NCBI RefSeq assembly: GCF_028554725.1
Contig: NC_071668.1
Span: 15,855,501-15,919,500, forward strand
Length of the DNA: 64,000 bases
Direction of reading: 5' to 3'
From: Zeugodacus cucurbitae
Taxonomy: Eukaryota; Arthropoda; Insecta; Diptera; Tephritidae
Shown here: in pieces, positions 10,312 to 20,988 of the stretch
Position numbering within the stretch: the stretch's first letter is position 1
Layout: each line of letters begins with the position of its first letter
Program-made: the position numbers and the translations under genes
Notes under the pieces: generated by a model
Told to the model about the DNA's origin: nothing
Databases searched by the model: none
What the model saw: only the letters and a program-made list of their open reading frames with translations

Positions 10312-10982
10312 AATAGAAAAGTCGAAGCAGACGCATATAAAGCGGTTATTCTTGGAGGGAAATTCAAATTATATAAGATTAATTATAATTTGTTTATTGA
10401 GGCCCTATGTGTGAAGCGTCTTCATATTTTTTGGAATCAACTCACTTTTTTTCAGATACATACATATGTATGTGTACAAATTGTCTGATATATGCAATAT
10501 AAAGTGAAATGGAGGTTTGGAAAAACTCTTATTCGGTAAATGAGAATAGGAGGAGTATTTCTGGATCAGGCTATGCGAGGACTTTTATAATTATAATTTG
10601 ATTCAAATCGGTTGAGCAGTATTAACCTAAAAGTAGGCTATAAGACGCGTCTCATTTTTGAAATGAGTTAGATATAACGCTCCTGTATCATCCTTGTAGC
10701 TAAATTACACCTTCAAATCTTAATTCTTTACATTGAAAAGCTGATGCTGATGACTAAACGTATTAAAGGGCAGGACCCCACAAACCAAACCATATGCAAA
10801 ACTATTTCAAGTACCAAGGAACACTCGTACCAAATTTTTTTCAGTTTCTGAGTTAATGCTCAAGTTATCACTTTCATGACAGATGGACGAACAGTTGGAA
10901 ATCGCGTAATCAATTCGTGTCGTCAGTCAACAGATGTCTGTTATTTTATTATGTTAAAAGTTTATTATAATATTATATAAGA

Positions 10983-13900
10983 ATATGCAAAAATATGGGG
11001 GATGGGGTCATATGTAGAAGTTCACGCAAGTGAGGAAAGTTTCTGATTGCCATTCACTTGGGAGTGGCCAGGAACGATTCTTTTGCATATGACTCAAGCA
11101 GCTCACGACTTCCGGTTTTAGACCAAGTATCCCCTGGGTAGCTAACAGACATCCGTTTGGAGGCGAGCTAAAGTGAGAAGGCGAAGCCCGCTTCTGCGGT
11201 TGTGCGTAGGGCTTGGGACCCACCACATAAAAAAATATTCCCCAATGAAAACAAACACCGAGCCTCGGATGAGAAACCCCCGTTTTGATGACGACCCCTG
11301 CAAACGTACTAAGGATCATGATTTGAGGGCATGCACCTGGAATGTCCGGACTCTTAATTGGGAAGGTGCCTCTGCCTAGCTGGTTGATGTCCTCATACAA
11401 CCAAAGGCTGACATCACCGCCGTCCAAGAAGTGCGATGGACGGGACAAGGACGGAAGAAGGTGGGTACTTGTGACATCTACTACAGCGGCCATATAAAGG
11501 AGCGCAAATTTGGTGTTGGATTTGTGGTGGGAGAGAGACTACGTCGCCGAGTCCTGGCATTCACCCCGGTGGATGAACGTCTTGCCACAATCCGCATCAA
11601 AGCGAGGTTCTTCAACATATCGCTGATTTGCGCCCACGCCCCAACGGAAGAGAAGGACGATGTGACCAAAGATGCTTTCTATGAGCGCCTAGAATGCACC
11701 TATGAGCGCTGCCCCCGCCACGATGTCAAAATCGTGCTTGGCGATTTTAACGTCAGGGTGGGTAAAGAAGGTGTTTTTGGCACAACAGTCGGAAAATTCA
11801 GCCTCCATGACGAAACATCGCCAAACGGCCTGAAGCTGATCGACTTCGCTGGGGCCCGAAATATGGTTGTTTGTAGTACCAGATTCCAGCATAAAAAAAT
11901 TCATCAAGCAACGTGGCTGTCCCCTGATCGAAACACGCGCAATCAAATCGATCACGTTGTGATAGACGGAAGACATGTCTCCAGTGTTTTAGACGTGCGT
12001 ACGCTCCGAGGACCAAACATTGACTCGGACCATTATCTAGTAGCAGCAAAGATACGCACTCGCCTCTGTGCAGCAAAGAACGCCCGTCAACAAACACAAG
12101 GAAGGTTCGACGTCGAAAAGCTGCAATCACAACCGACAGCCGAACGATTTTCTACTCGACTTGCACTCCTGCTCTCTGAGAGCACTCATCAGCATCTCGA
12201 TATAAGGGAGCTGTGGAACGGCATCTCAAACTCATTGCATACCGCTGCAGCCGAAACAATTGGTCTCCGGCAACGCCAAAAAACCAGTTGGTACGATGAG
12301 AATTGTCGTTCCGCAGTGGAGAGAAAACAGACTGCCTACCTCGCAACGTTGCGATCGACCACAACACGTTCGGGGTGGGATAGATATCGAGAACTGAAGA
12401 GGGAAGCGAGACGCATTTGCAGACTTAAAAAGAAAGAGGCCGAAATGCGTGAGTATGAAAAGCTTGGAAAGCTGGCCGACATGGGTAATGCTCGAAAATT
12501 TTATGACAAGATGAGGCGATTTACAGAAGGTTTCAAGACCGGAGCATTATCATGTAGGGACCGAGGAGGTAATCTGGTAACGGATGTCCAGAGCATACTG
12601 GGATTATGGAGGGAACACTTCTCCGACCTGCTCAATGGCAGTGAAAGTACAACACCAGGAGATGGCGAACCCGATTTCCCAATCGATGACGATGGAATAG
12701 ATGTTCCATTACCCGACCATGAAGAAATTCGAATAGCAATTACCCGCTTGAAGAACAACAAAGCGGCGGGGACCAATGGATTACCGGTCGAGCTATACAA
12801 ATACGGCGGCGAAGAACTGATAAGGTGCATGCATCAGCTTCTTTGTAGAATATGGTCGGAAGGAAGCATGCCTGACGATTGGAATCTTAGTGTGCTCTGC
12901 TCTGCCCTCTATAAGAAGGGAGACCCCACAATCTGCGCCAACTACCGTGGTATAAGTTTCCTCAATATCGCATATAAGGTTTTGTCGAGCGTATTGTGTG
13001 AAAGACTAAAGCCCACCGTCAACGAACTGATTGGACCTTATCAGTGTGGCTTTAGACCTGGAAAATCTACAATGGACCAGATATTCACCATGCGCCAAAT
13101 CTTGGAAAAGACCCGAGAGAGAAGAATCGATACTCACCACCTTTTTATCGATTTTAAAGCTGCCTTCGATAGCACGAAAAGGAGCTGCCTTTATGCCGCG
13201 ATGTCTGAATTTGGTATCCCTGCAAAACTAATACGGCTATGTAAGCTGACGTTGAGCAATACCAAAAGATCCGTCAGGATCGAGAAGGACCTCTCCGAGC
13301 CGTTCGATACCAAACGAGGCTTCAGACAGGGTGACTCACTATCGTGCGACTTCTTCAATCTATTGCTGGAAAAAATAATACGAGCTGCAGAGCTAAATAG
13401 AGAGGGTACAATGTTCTACAAGAGTGTACAGCTCCTGGCGTATGCCGATGATATTGATATCATCGGAAGCAACAACCGCGCCGTTTGTTCTGCGTTTTCC
13501 AGACTAGATAAAGAAGCGAAGCGTATGGGTCTGGTGGTGAATGAGGACAAGACGAAATATCTCCTGTCATCAAACAAACAGTCACTGTTGACAGTCATAA
13601 CTTTGAAGTTGTAGATAATTTCGTTTATCTGGGAACCAGCTTTAACAACACCAACAATGTCAGCCTTGAAATCCAACAGGTGCTACTTTGGACTGAGTAG
13701 GCAATTGAAAAGTAAAGTCCTCTCTCGACGAACCAAAATCAAACTCTATAAGTCGCTCATTATTCCCGTCCTGATGTATGGCGCTGAAGCGTGGACGATG
13801 ACAACATCCGATGAGACGACTCTTGGGGTTTTCGAGAGAAAGGTTTTGCGCAAGATTATGGTCATTGGCAACGGCGAATACCGCAGACGATGGAACGATG

Positions 13901-14025
13901 AGCTGTACGATTTATACGACGACAGCAAAAAGGAGGAATGAGTGGCGCGCTCCGGTGGATTCGGCTATAATCGCTTAAAGCGGTTCCTACGCCAAATATA
14001 TATATATATATATATATATGCAAAA
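10983..14025 (+). mobile_element. RTE-clade non-LTR retrotransposon with target-site duplication
   Basis: A near full-length insertion of about 3.0 kb (body 10993-14015) flanked by a 10-bp direct repeat ATATGCAAAA at 10983-10992 and 14016-14025. It has a short 5' leader, one long reading frame with an AP-type endonuclease and reverse transcriptase, and a short 3' tail GGCTATAATCGCTTAAAGCG ending in a TA microsatellite, as usual for RTE elements, which end in simple repeats. The right edge of the body is uncertain by a few bases because the tail and target are both TA-rich. Spacers B and C have no RTE here. Confidence 0.88.
11173..13941 (+). pseudogene. RTE endonuclease/reverse transcriptase, broken
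   Basis: All pieces fall on one protein. The endonuclease has TWNVRTLN at the start, VLGDFNVRVG, NQIDHVV and DSDHYLV. The reverse transcriptase has ANYRGISFLNIAYKVLS, QCGFRPGKSTMDQI, FIDFKAAFD, GFRQGDSLSCDFFN and the catalytic AYADDID (residues 670-676 of the main open segment). The in-frame TAG at 11377-11379 stands where the family has Gln-Leu-Val-Asp-Val-Leu, so it is probably CAG to TAG. Two short internal losses follow: near 13580-13586, moving the frame so that TVDSHNFEVVDNFVYLG lies in frame 3, and near 13674, returning it. The C-terminus is shortened after RRRWNDELYDLYDD. It cannot make full-length protein; the identical copy at 40559 shares every lesion I checked. Confidence 0.87.
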
Positions 14026-14595
14026 TACTCCAGCTAAAGTTTCTTGTTATTAGAAAATTTAAGCAAATATGAACAAACTGATCATATGACAGAAGTTTAC
14101 AATTGTAGGAAGATAAAAAAGATTCTCGAAAGTGTGAAATTTTGATCAAACAACACTTCAGAATCACCAGAATTTACCACAGCTCAAAGTGATTGAAATT
14201 AACACGTGCTTTATTCTGGGATACGACAGTAAACAACAAAGGAGTTGGAAAAGCCGAAGACTCAATCATAAGTTTTATAGCAACCAAATGTGGAAAGGGA
14301 CCGAGCCAACTCACAGGGTAATAAGAATAATGGATTTCGAAATTGAATTATCGAAAAAGTAAGTTGAATAAGTGGATAAAATTGTATTTCATTCCCTCGG
14401 CTAAGTCTAATATATTAAATGAAATAAACAAATTTTTTTCTTGAGGAAATTGGTCAAGCTCAAATACTTTTATTATAAATCGATTTAGAGCTTATGAGGA
14501 TAGGTTGATTTCAGGAGTTGAAACAAGGGTATTTTTATAATTATTTTTATATATATTTAACATATTTAAAGTATTTAAAAAGACACAAAAATAAT
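14026..14595. other. Shared spacer segment, no gene
   Basis: Common to several spacers: the words TACTCCAGCTAAAGTTTC, the CACGTGCTTTATTCTGGG stretch and AGAGCTTATGAGGATAGG recur in C and C', and partly in B. In A it lacks the 1.2 kb found in C after AATAATGGA (14329-14337). The open frame starting near 14518 runs into the CAGGG-ended element and is not a gene. Confidence 0.6.
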
Positions 14596-15588
14596 CAGGG
14601 GTGTTGTGGAATCCAAGACAGATTTGCTGAATGTCAGAATGGCAAACCAATTCTGATTTTCATTGGTGTCACAGAATCTGATTTGATTTTCGTCCTTTCG
14701 AATATAAGCAAACCAATATTCGAATCAGCTGTTCTGCTATTTATTCATGGGGAAAAAATAGCAAGACATGTTTTTGGAATTGTAATCATATAATTAGTTC
14801 AAAATATTCATTAAACCCAAAAAATATAATTAAAATGAGAAATTATTTCAGCTTTTATTTTATTTGGCAATGAAAGTAGCGCGAAAAAAAGAAAGTTTTA
14901 AGGAATCACAGTAGATCGCTTTATGCTCAAAGGAAGTCAAAAATAGTAATTATTTTTATGTAAAAATGTATATATTTAAGTGTATATATACAGTGGAACT
15001 TCTTTAACTCAAATTACTATAATCCACAAAAAACTTTGAGGAAATTTGTATGGAATTACCTTTCAATGCCACTTCAGGAGTTCGAGTTATGGAGAACTTC
15101 GAGTTATGGAAGGAAATTTATATGAAATTTGATTTTTAAACGCTATTGCCAATTTAAAAGTTCAAGTAATGGAGATCTTCGAGTTATGGAAGTTACACTG
15201 TAAATTGTTTAACTTTTATATAAAAAGATAGATATTTCCATGATCTAATCTGAATTACTTATTTTGTAAATTTTTTAGAATATTTCATTTTTTTTCGTTG
15301 AATTCAATAATTACGTCATTTAGAGTTGTTATCTTATTTTTTAAACATAATTATATTTTTTCCAAAGCGTTTTAACGGCAAATCAGAATAAATTTGAACA
15401 AAAAGTCTCAAATCTGCCAACCCTGAAGCTCTTGATTTGTTTCTGATAGTTAAACCGATAAAATTGGTTTCCATGACACCTAAAACCAATAGAATTTCTG
15501 ATTCGAACATCAAACCAATAATATCAGAATTCATGACACGAACCAGAATTTTTTGTCGGTTTAAATTCTGATTCCGACAACAACCCTG
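14596..15588. mobile_element. CAGGG-ended non-autonomous DNA element with nested MITE
   Basis: About 993 bp, left end CAGGGGTGTTGTGGAATC, right end the inverse of CAGGGTTGTTGTCGGAATC. Spacer C shows the unoccupied site (AAGTAATATTTTCC near 33568-33581), so this is an insertion. The flank duplication is short, apparently AAT (mutated to ACT on the right here, intact in spacer B). The interior repeats words like CAGAATTC and AACCAAT in both orientations and has no transposase. The CAGGG start is hAT-like but the target is not 8 bp, so class is open. It contains a Tigger-like MITE. Confidence 0.68.
14991..15200. mobile_element. Tigger/pogo-like MITE (210 bp)
   Basis: Starts CAGTGGAACTTCTTTAACTC and ends with the inverse of CAGTGTAACTTCCATAACTC, between TA dinucleotides. 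The start resembles Tigger-type mariner elements, which begin with CAGT and a GAACTTC-like word and insert at TA. The interior carries repeated TTCGAGTTATGGA words. No coding sequence. Nested inside the CAGGG-ended element, so it is younger than that element. Confidence 0.72.
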
Positions 15589-15854
15589 ACTATTTTCCAA
15601 ATTTTGAAACCCACCCAACTCCTTAAAATCTCTTTACGCAATCAATCAAATAAATTCTTTTAGATATCGAAACAAAATTTTTTTATATAAATAATTTGTT
15701 CATTTTATATATTTTCAGTCTTTTTTGATTTTACAAGATAATTTCTCTAAAAACTAATTTAAATAGTTAAATCTTAAAAATTTAGGTAACAACTCACGAC
15801 TATGATACTATAATTTTACATTAATGTAGAGATCTATTTCTATAATAAATTAGT
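15589..15854. other. 3' untranslated flank of hsp70 copy 2
   Basis: From about 15660 rightwards this is the shared AU-rich 3' flank of the hsp70 units, read on the minus strand after the stop codon. It includes the conserved block with GGTAACAACTCACGACTATG (about 15784-15803). I see no canonical AATAAA close to the stop on the minus strand. Confidence 0.55.
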
Positions 15855-17765
15855 TTAATCTACTTCTTCAACAGTGGGTCCAGTATGTCCACCATTGAAT
15901 CCACCCGCTTGTTGACCACAAGACGCTCCTTGCGCACCACCACTATGTAGTTTTGTCATGAGTGGTGTACAAAGTTTGGTGAGTGTGTTCATTTTGTCTT
16001 CGTACTCTTCTTTGTCGGCCAACGAGTTGGCATCCAGCCACTTGATGGTGTCATCACAAGCCTTCAACGCTTCACTCTTCTCTTGAGCACTCAATTTATC
16101 ACCAGCACCGTCCAACGCTTGCTTCACGCCAAACACATAACTCTCCAAGTTATTTCTTGCCGCGATCTTATTGCGTTGTCGTTCATCTTCTTCGGCATAA
16201 CGTTCCGCCTCGTTCACCATACGATCGATTTCGGATTGTGAAAGACGTCCTTTGTCGTTCTTGATGGTGATGTTCTTGGCATTGCCTGAACTCATTTCCT
16301 TCGCTGTTACGTTCAGAATACCATTGGCGTCCAGATCGAAGGTTACCTCAATCTGTGGCACTCCACGTGGTGCAGGCGGTATGCCGGACAAGTCGAAGGT
16401 ACCCAGACGATTGTTATCCTTGGTCATCACACGTTCACCCTCGTACACTTGGATTGTGACACCAGGTTGGTTGTCGGAGTATGTTGAGAATGTCTGAGTT
16501 TGTTTGCATGGAATTCGGCAATTTCGTTCAATGATTTTCGTCATTACACCACCAGCCGTTTCGATACCCAAGGACAATGGTGCTACGTCGACCAATAGTA
16601 CATCCTGAATTTCACTGCTCTTGTCACCACTTAGGATAGCAGCTTGAACGGCTGCACCATATGCAACCGCCTCATCCGGATTGATTGAGAGATTCAGACT
16701 CTTGCCACAGAAGAACGACTGTAGTAGACTTTGTACCTTTGGAATACGTGTGGAACCACCAACCAATACGATGTCATGTATCTGATTTTTGTCCATCTTC
16801 GCGTCTTTCAACGCTTTCTCTACTGGATCCAACGTCTGACGGAATAGGTCGGCACACAATTCTTCAAAGCGGGCTCGTGACACTTTCGTGTAAAAGTCAA
16901 CTCCTTCGAACAGTGCATCAACTTCGATGGTGGCTTCGGTGCTCGATGACAATGTACGTTTCGCCCGTTCAGCTGCTGTACGTAGACGACGTAATGCTCT
17001 TGGATTCGAACGCAGATCCTTTTTGTACTTTCGTTTGAACTCATCAGCCAAGTGTGTAACCAGTCGATTGTCAAAGTCTTCACCACCAAGATGTGTGTCA
17101 CCAGCAGTTGCACGCACTTCGAATAATGAGCCCTCGTCAATGGTCAAGATGGAGACATCAAAAGTACCACCGCCCAAATCGAAGATCAGAACATTACGTT
17201 CACCTTTCAGATTCTTATCCAGACCGTAGGCTAAGGCGGCTGCTGTGGGTTCATTGATGATTCGCAGTACATTCAAACCAGCAATACGACCGGCATCCTT
17301 TGTGGCCTGTCTCTGTGAGTCATTGAAGTAAGCTGGTACTGTGATGACGGCGTCTGTCACTGTTGTGCCCAGATATGCCTCAGCGGTCTCCTTCATTTTG
17401 GTCAACACCATGGACGAGATTTCTTCTGGTGCAAAGCGTTTGTTCTCCCCTTTGTACTCCACACTGATCTTTGGTTTGCCACCGTCGCTCACCACTTTGA
17501 ATGGCCAGTGTTTGACATCTTCCATAATTTTCGGATCGTCATACTTGCGTCCAATCAATCGCTTCGCGTCGAATACTGTGTTCTTTGGATTCATGGCCAC
17601 CTGGTTCTTTGCCGCATCGCCAATGAGTCGCTCCGAATCTGTGAAGGCAACATAACTGGGTGTTGTGCGGTTGCCTTGGTCGTTGGCGATGATCTCCACT
17701 TTGCCGTGTTGGAAGACACCAACACAGGAGTATGTTGTTCCCAAATCAATACCAATTGCTACCAT
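15855..17765 (-). CDS. hsp70: Heat shock protein 70, copy 2 (636 aa, intact)
   Basis: Same chaperone as copy 1, with Thr573 in place of Ile and otherwise the majority sequence of the array. All ATPase motifs, Lys68, the linker and the EEVD tail are present. At the DNA level it carries silent differences of its own, for example GATTTTCGTCATTACACC near 16533 and CCCAGACGATTG near 16400, which help trace gene conversion in other copies. Its protein is identical to that of copy 5. The frame is intact, the gene is intronless, and it faces the same way as all the others. Confidence 0.98.
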   Translation of the reverse strand: MVAIGIDLGTTYSCVGVFQHGKVEIIANDQGNRTTPSYVAFTDSERLIGDAAKNQVAMNPKNTVFDAKRLIGRKYDDPKIMEDVKHWPFKVVSDGGKPKISVEYKGENKRFAPEEISSMVLTKMKETAEAYLGTTVTDAVITVPAYFNDSQRQATKDAGRIAGLNVLRIINEPTAAALAYGLDKNLKGERNVLIFDLGGGTFDVSILTIDEGSLFEVRATAGDTHLGGEDFDNRLVTHLADEFKRKYKKDLRSNPRALRRLRTAAERAKRTLSSSTEATIEVDALFEGVDFYTKVSRARFEELCADLFRQTLDPVEKALKDAKMDKNQIHDIVLVGGSTRIPKVQSLLQSFFCGKSLNLSINPDEAVAYGAAVQAAILSGDKSSEIQDVLLVDVAPLSLGIETAGGVMTKIIERNCRIPCKQTQTFSTYSDNQPGVTIQVYEGERVMTKDNNRLGTFDLSGIPPAPRGVPQIEVTFDLDANGILNVTAKEMSSGNAKNITIKNDKGRLSQSEIDRMVNEAERYAEEDERQRNKIAARNNLESYVFGVKQALDGAGDKLSAQEKSEALKACDDTIKWLDANSLADKEEYEDKMNTLTKLCTPLMTKLHSGGAQGASCGQQAGGFNGGHTGPTVEEVD

Positions 17766-17927
17766 TTTGACTTGTGTTTTTCTTATACTTATTCTTCACT
17801 TGGAACTTTTTAATACTATACTTTTTAAAACTTTTAATATAATTTATATCACTTTGTGTGTCAAAAACACTTTCACGTTTTCTTATTACAATCTCTTGAA
17901 GAGTTGTTTATACTTTGCTTGCTTATT

Positions 17928-18065
17928 GAATTCTGAAACGAAGAGCATTCACGGCTGGTATTTATACCAAAATCACTCTTCACCGAATATTCCGGATGCT
18001 CTTTCTCGAAATTTCCACAGCAATCTACTAGTTGGGTGGAAATTTCTATGCGCATTGTCGCTCTC
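17928..18065 (-). promoter_or_regulatory. Heat-shock promoter of hsp70 copy 2
   Basis: On the minus strand: GAGAG (18061-18065), HSE dimers at 18039-18046, 18008-18015 and 17985-17992, TATAAATA at 17959-17966, start region at 17928-17936. Between the distal HSEs it reads CCACAGCAATCTACTAG, the form shared by copies 2-6. The 5' leader differs from copies 1 and 4 around 17795-17805 (CACTTGGAAC). Confidence 0.88.
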
Positions 18066-18931
18066 GCATGCTCTGCATTTATATTATTATCAATTATACA
18101 TACAAACAAAGGTATTTCTGACTTTGTAGCCGGCAATTTAAGTATGAGAGAATCACAACAATAACTCTCTTCTCCCACAGCTGTTTAATGTCGCACAGTG
18201 GGGTTTATCAATTAATATGGTAAAACTATTATAGTTAAAATAAATAACTTTTTTTACTAAAACTAAATAATAACGGTTTGTCATTAAAACATATTGGTTA
18301 TACCAATCCAAACGAGCTGAGATAATTCATCAGAAAATTTAAAAAGCTGATAAATTTATCGTGATAAATAAATGAATTATAAGAATAAGAAATTTATTTA
18401 ATAGGATAGCGATTACAATAAAAAAATAATTTAAAATAACTGTAAGGATTTTGATCAGCTTGTAAATTATATTTTTAATGAGTTCATTTTACTATTACAT
18501 AGGAAGCCTACGAAGAACTTGAAGAAAAGCAAATTTAAAATAATTAATTGCTGGAAATATTTATTGAACCAGACATCTATGTATCTGTTATATACTAGGG
18601 AGAAAGTAGTATATTGCACAGAAATATGACACTGTGCTTATTTGTTTGTTACGAAAAGGAATCAAAATAAAAGAAATAATACAAAATACTCTTAAATATT
18701 ATTCTAGAAATTTTTATATTATATGTATTTACAAATGGACATTTTCATATACATATAAGAGGGATGATACCTCAAAAATACTCAAAAAGTTGTAGATACT
18801 TTTAACGAATTAAATGCATGGTTTCGTATAGTGAAGAGAAAGTCTCTAGAGCTTTGAGTTCTCTTTGAAGAGTACATACTCTTTTCATAACATATTGCGT
18901 ATATAAAGGTGCATCGCACACATTTTCGGAT
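18066..18931. other. Upstream spacer of copy 2, no gene
   Basis: Equivalent to 6667-7531. Includes the GAGA cluster near 18165-18180 and AT-rich DNA. Small differences from spacer A include a TAATTAATTG insertion near 18541 and loss of one ATGT repeat. The 71-codon antisense frame at its right end consists of simple AT-rich sequence and is not supported as a gene. Confidence 0.55.
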
Positions 18932-19182
18932 ACATATGTATATAATACTATGCCGGCATCTGTTAGATTCTAGAACATTTAGGTATATATGTAACATATG
19001 TAGGTTAAATGTAAATATGTATGTATAGACGTATTGTTATTTGCTGGGGCAAAAGAAAATTAACGTTCTAGAAATTTCTGCAATTTAACGATCATTATTT
19101 GGAAATAAAATAATAAAATATTAAAAATGAATATTATACACAAATAAGAAATTCTTGTGATATCTTCTATGGCCTAAGTTTA

Positions 19183-19908
19183 AGGGAGGGGTAGGGTTTC
19201 AGCGTAAAAAAATCACTTTTTTTGTGATTTTTTTATCTCAAATATCGATTAAGCAATTTTATTCAAACCTTCTATACATTATTGAGCATAGTTTTGACTA
19301 TGTTCTGTAAATTTTTCATGCAAAAATATTAAACCATTCGCCCGTGACAGAGCTTCCCCTAGGACGTCTTGAGAAAAAAATGAATCAATTTAGCGGTGTT
19401 CACTGTAACTCGGGCGGAAATTATCCGAAAATGAAAAACCATAAAAATTTAGTTAAATTTTAAACAAATCTTCCACCCAACGTTCTCTGATTATTATTTT
19501 TTTATTTAAAAATTTTTGGCGGCCATCTAAAGTGTGAACCGTTATTTTCGACTAAAATTTCTGCCATTTTCAGGGTGGGAAACACCCTTAATGTTAAAAA
19601 ATTGTTACTAAACGTAGGGGGGAGGTATTTTATATGAAGAAAATGTGTTCAAAGTTTGAAATGAATCGGTCGAGTAGTTTTCAAATGGCAGTGCACATGG
19701 ACTTCGAAAAAGTAGTTTTGAGAAAAACGCGTTTAAAGCCGTAGCTGTTAGAGTTAGAGCGTTGGAGGCCCCGAGGCTAATTAAACAATAACTTCAAGAA
19801 TATTGCTTAGATCGGATTAAAATTTTGAGGACATATTCTTGAAATGTTAAACAATAAGATAAAATAAAAAAAAACGATTTTTCGAAAGTGAAAACCCTTA
19901 CCCCGCCC
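19183..19908. mobile_element. GGGGTA-type MITE, spacer B copy (726 bp)
   Basis: Same ends and TTA flanks as the copy at 9027. It is 44 bp longer because of an extra segment (TATTGCTTAGATCGGATT and following, about 19800-19843) near the right end. Comparison with spacer A suggests either an insertion here or a deletion there between CAAGAA words. Confidence 0.78.
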
Positions 19909-20175
19909 TTACTAAAAGAGCCCTATAGGAATTATAGGAGGAGCCCACTCAGCTAATATCAAAAATAGGAAAATGGGGTTGGTGATCGCTCCCCAACGTC
20001 AACCTTACCTTCGAGCGGTACCCCCTATTCTTTACGAACGAGGCTCTGACGACCGAGTAGAGGCGGTATAACTTTAGCACCAACGAATCACCTAATAATC
20101 TTAAATCCTCTGATTACCGAAACCGAAAAAATTTTGGATCAGTAGCTGATATACATACGTAATCTTATATCCAAA

Positions 20176-20511
20176 AGTCCCGCTACCTTCGGCATGTTGG
20201 ATAAAGTCTGAAAATCGACGCATACATATGTATAGGTATCCAGACGTATGGAGCTAAAAGTAATCGATTCAAGCGTGAAATTTATTGTCTTATATGGCTA
20301 TGAGACGTGGAATATTGCAGTGATTGTCTTACAAACGCTACCATCTTTTATCAATCGATGTCTTCGAAAGATTATGTGGATATTCTGGTCCAACGTTATT
20401 AGTAACACAGGCCTGTGGCCCGTAACAAAACAACTACCGATCCATATCGAAATTCGACGTCGTAAATGGAAGAGGATCGGCAACACTTTGCGAAAACCTC
20501 ACACCGGTACT
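20176..20511 (+). pseudogene. LINE reverse-transcriptase relic, spacer B copy
   Basis: Same relic as at 9976, with the same TGA before the LYGYETW part. An additional change (CATATAAAG to CATAAAAAG near 20533) closes the frame soon after the recognisable segment. Its shared position in all six spacers shows it was in the ancestral unit. Confidence 0.68.
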
Positions 20512-20988
20512 AATAGAAAAGTCGAAGCAGACGCATAAAAAGCGGTTATTCTTGGAGGGAAATTCAAATTAAATAAGATTAATTATTATTTGTTTATTGA
20601 GGCCCTATGTGTGAAGCGTCTTCATCTTTTTTAGAATCAACTTACTTTTATTCAGATACATACATATGAGTCTCAGAAATTGTCCGATATATTCAATATG
20701 AAGTGAAATGGAGGTTGAATGAGATGAGAGAAATGGATCAGGCTATGCGAGGACTTTTATAATTATAATTTGATTCAAATCGGTTGAGCAGTATTAACCT
20801 AAAAGTAGGCTATACGCGTCTCATTTTTGAAATGAGTTAGATAAAACGCTCCTGTATCATGCTTGTAGCTAAATTACACCTTCAAGTCCTAATTATTTAC
20901 ATTCAAAAGCTGTACTGCAATATGACTACACCCATTAAAGGGCAGGTCCCCACAAACCAAACCATATGCAAAACTCAGAAAGAAAAAC

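Larger units (their letters stand above)
8779..10982. repeat. Local tandem duplication in spacer A, right copy
   Basis: The fuller copy of the shared intergenic block, holding the 682-bp MITE (9027-9708) and the longer reverse-transcriptase relic. It ends in GTTTATTATAATAT, next to the target site of the RTE element. The left copy ends in the same words (8761-8774), so the duplication predates the RTE insertion or the two copies were cut at the same place. Confidence 0.8.
18932..20988. other. Shared intergenic block in spacer B
   Basis: Single copy here, without the tandem duplication of spacer A. It carries a MITE and the reverse-transcriptase relic (separate entries). The right part, 20512-20988, is a decayed version of the sequence seen at 10312-10806 and stops at CATATGCAAAACT, where the foldback element begins and about 3.5 kb of spacer A-type sequence is absent. 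Confidence 0.6.

Noticed and set aside
10048..10488. 146-codon frame considered as a host gene
   Set aside because: Its only recognisable part is a LINE reverse-transcriptase tail with upstream stops; the rest is non-homologous read-through.
11008..11493. 161-codon minus-strand frame across the RTE 5' region
   Set aside because: It overlaps the leader and endonuclease start of the RTE on the other strand; no similarity of its own.
14016..14025. CRISPR-like or satellite reading of the many direct repeats
   Set aside because: The direct repeats are block duplications and target-site duplications at kilobase spacing; there is no short repeat-spacer array, and the genome is an insect's.
14518..14793. 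91-codon plus-strand frame and the 94-codon minus-strand frame at 15334
   Set aside because: They cover the two ends of the CAGGG-ended element; the apparent similarity of their peptides (NQGCCG, SQGCCR) comes from the terminal inverted repeats.
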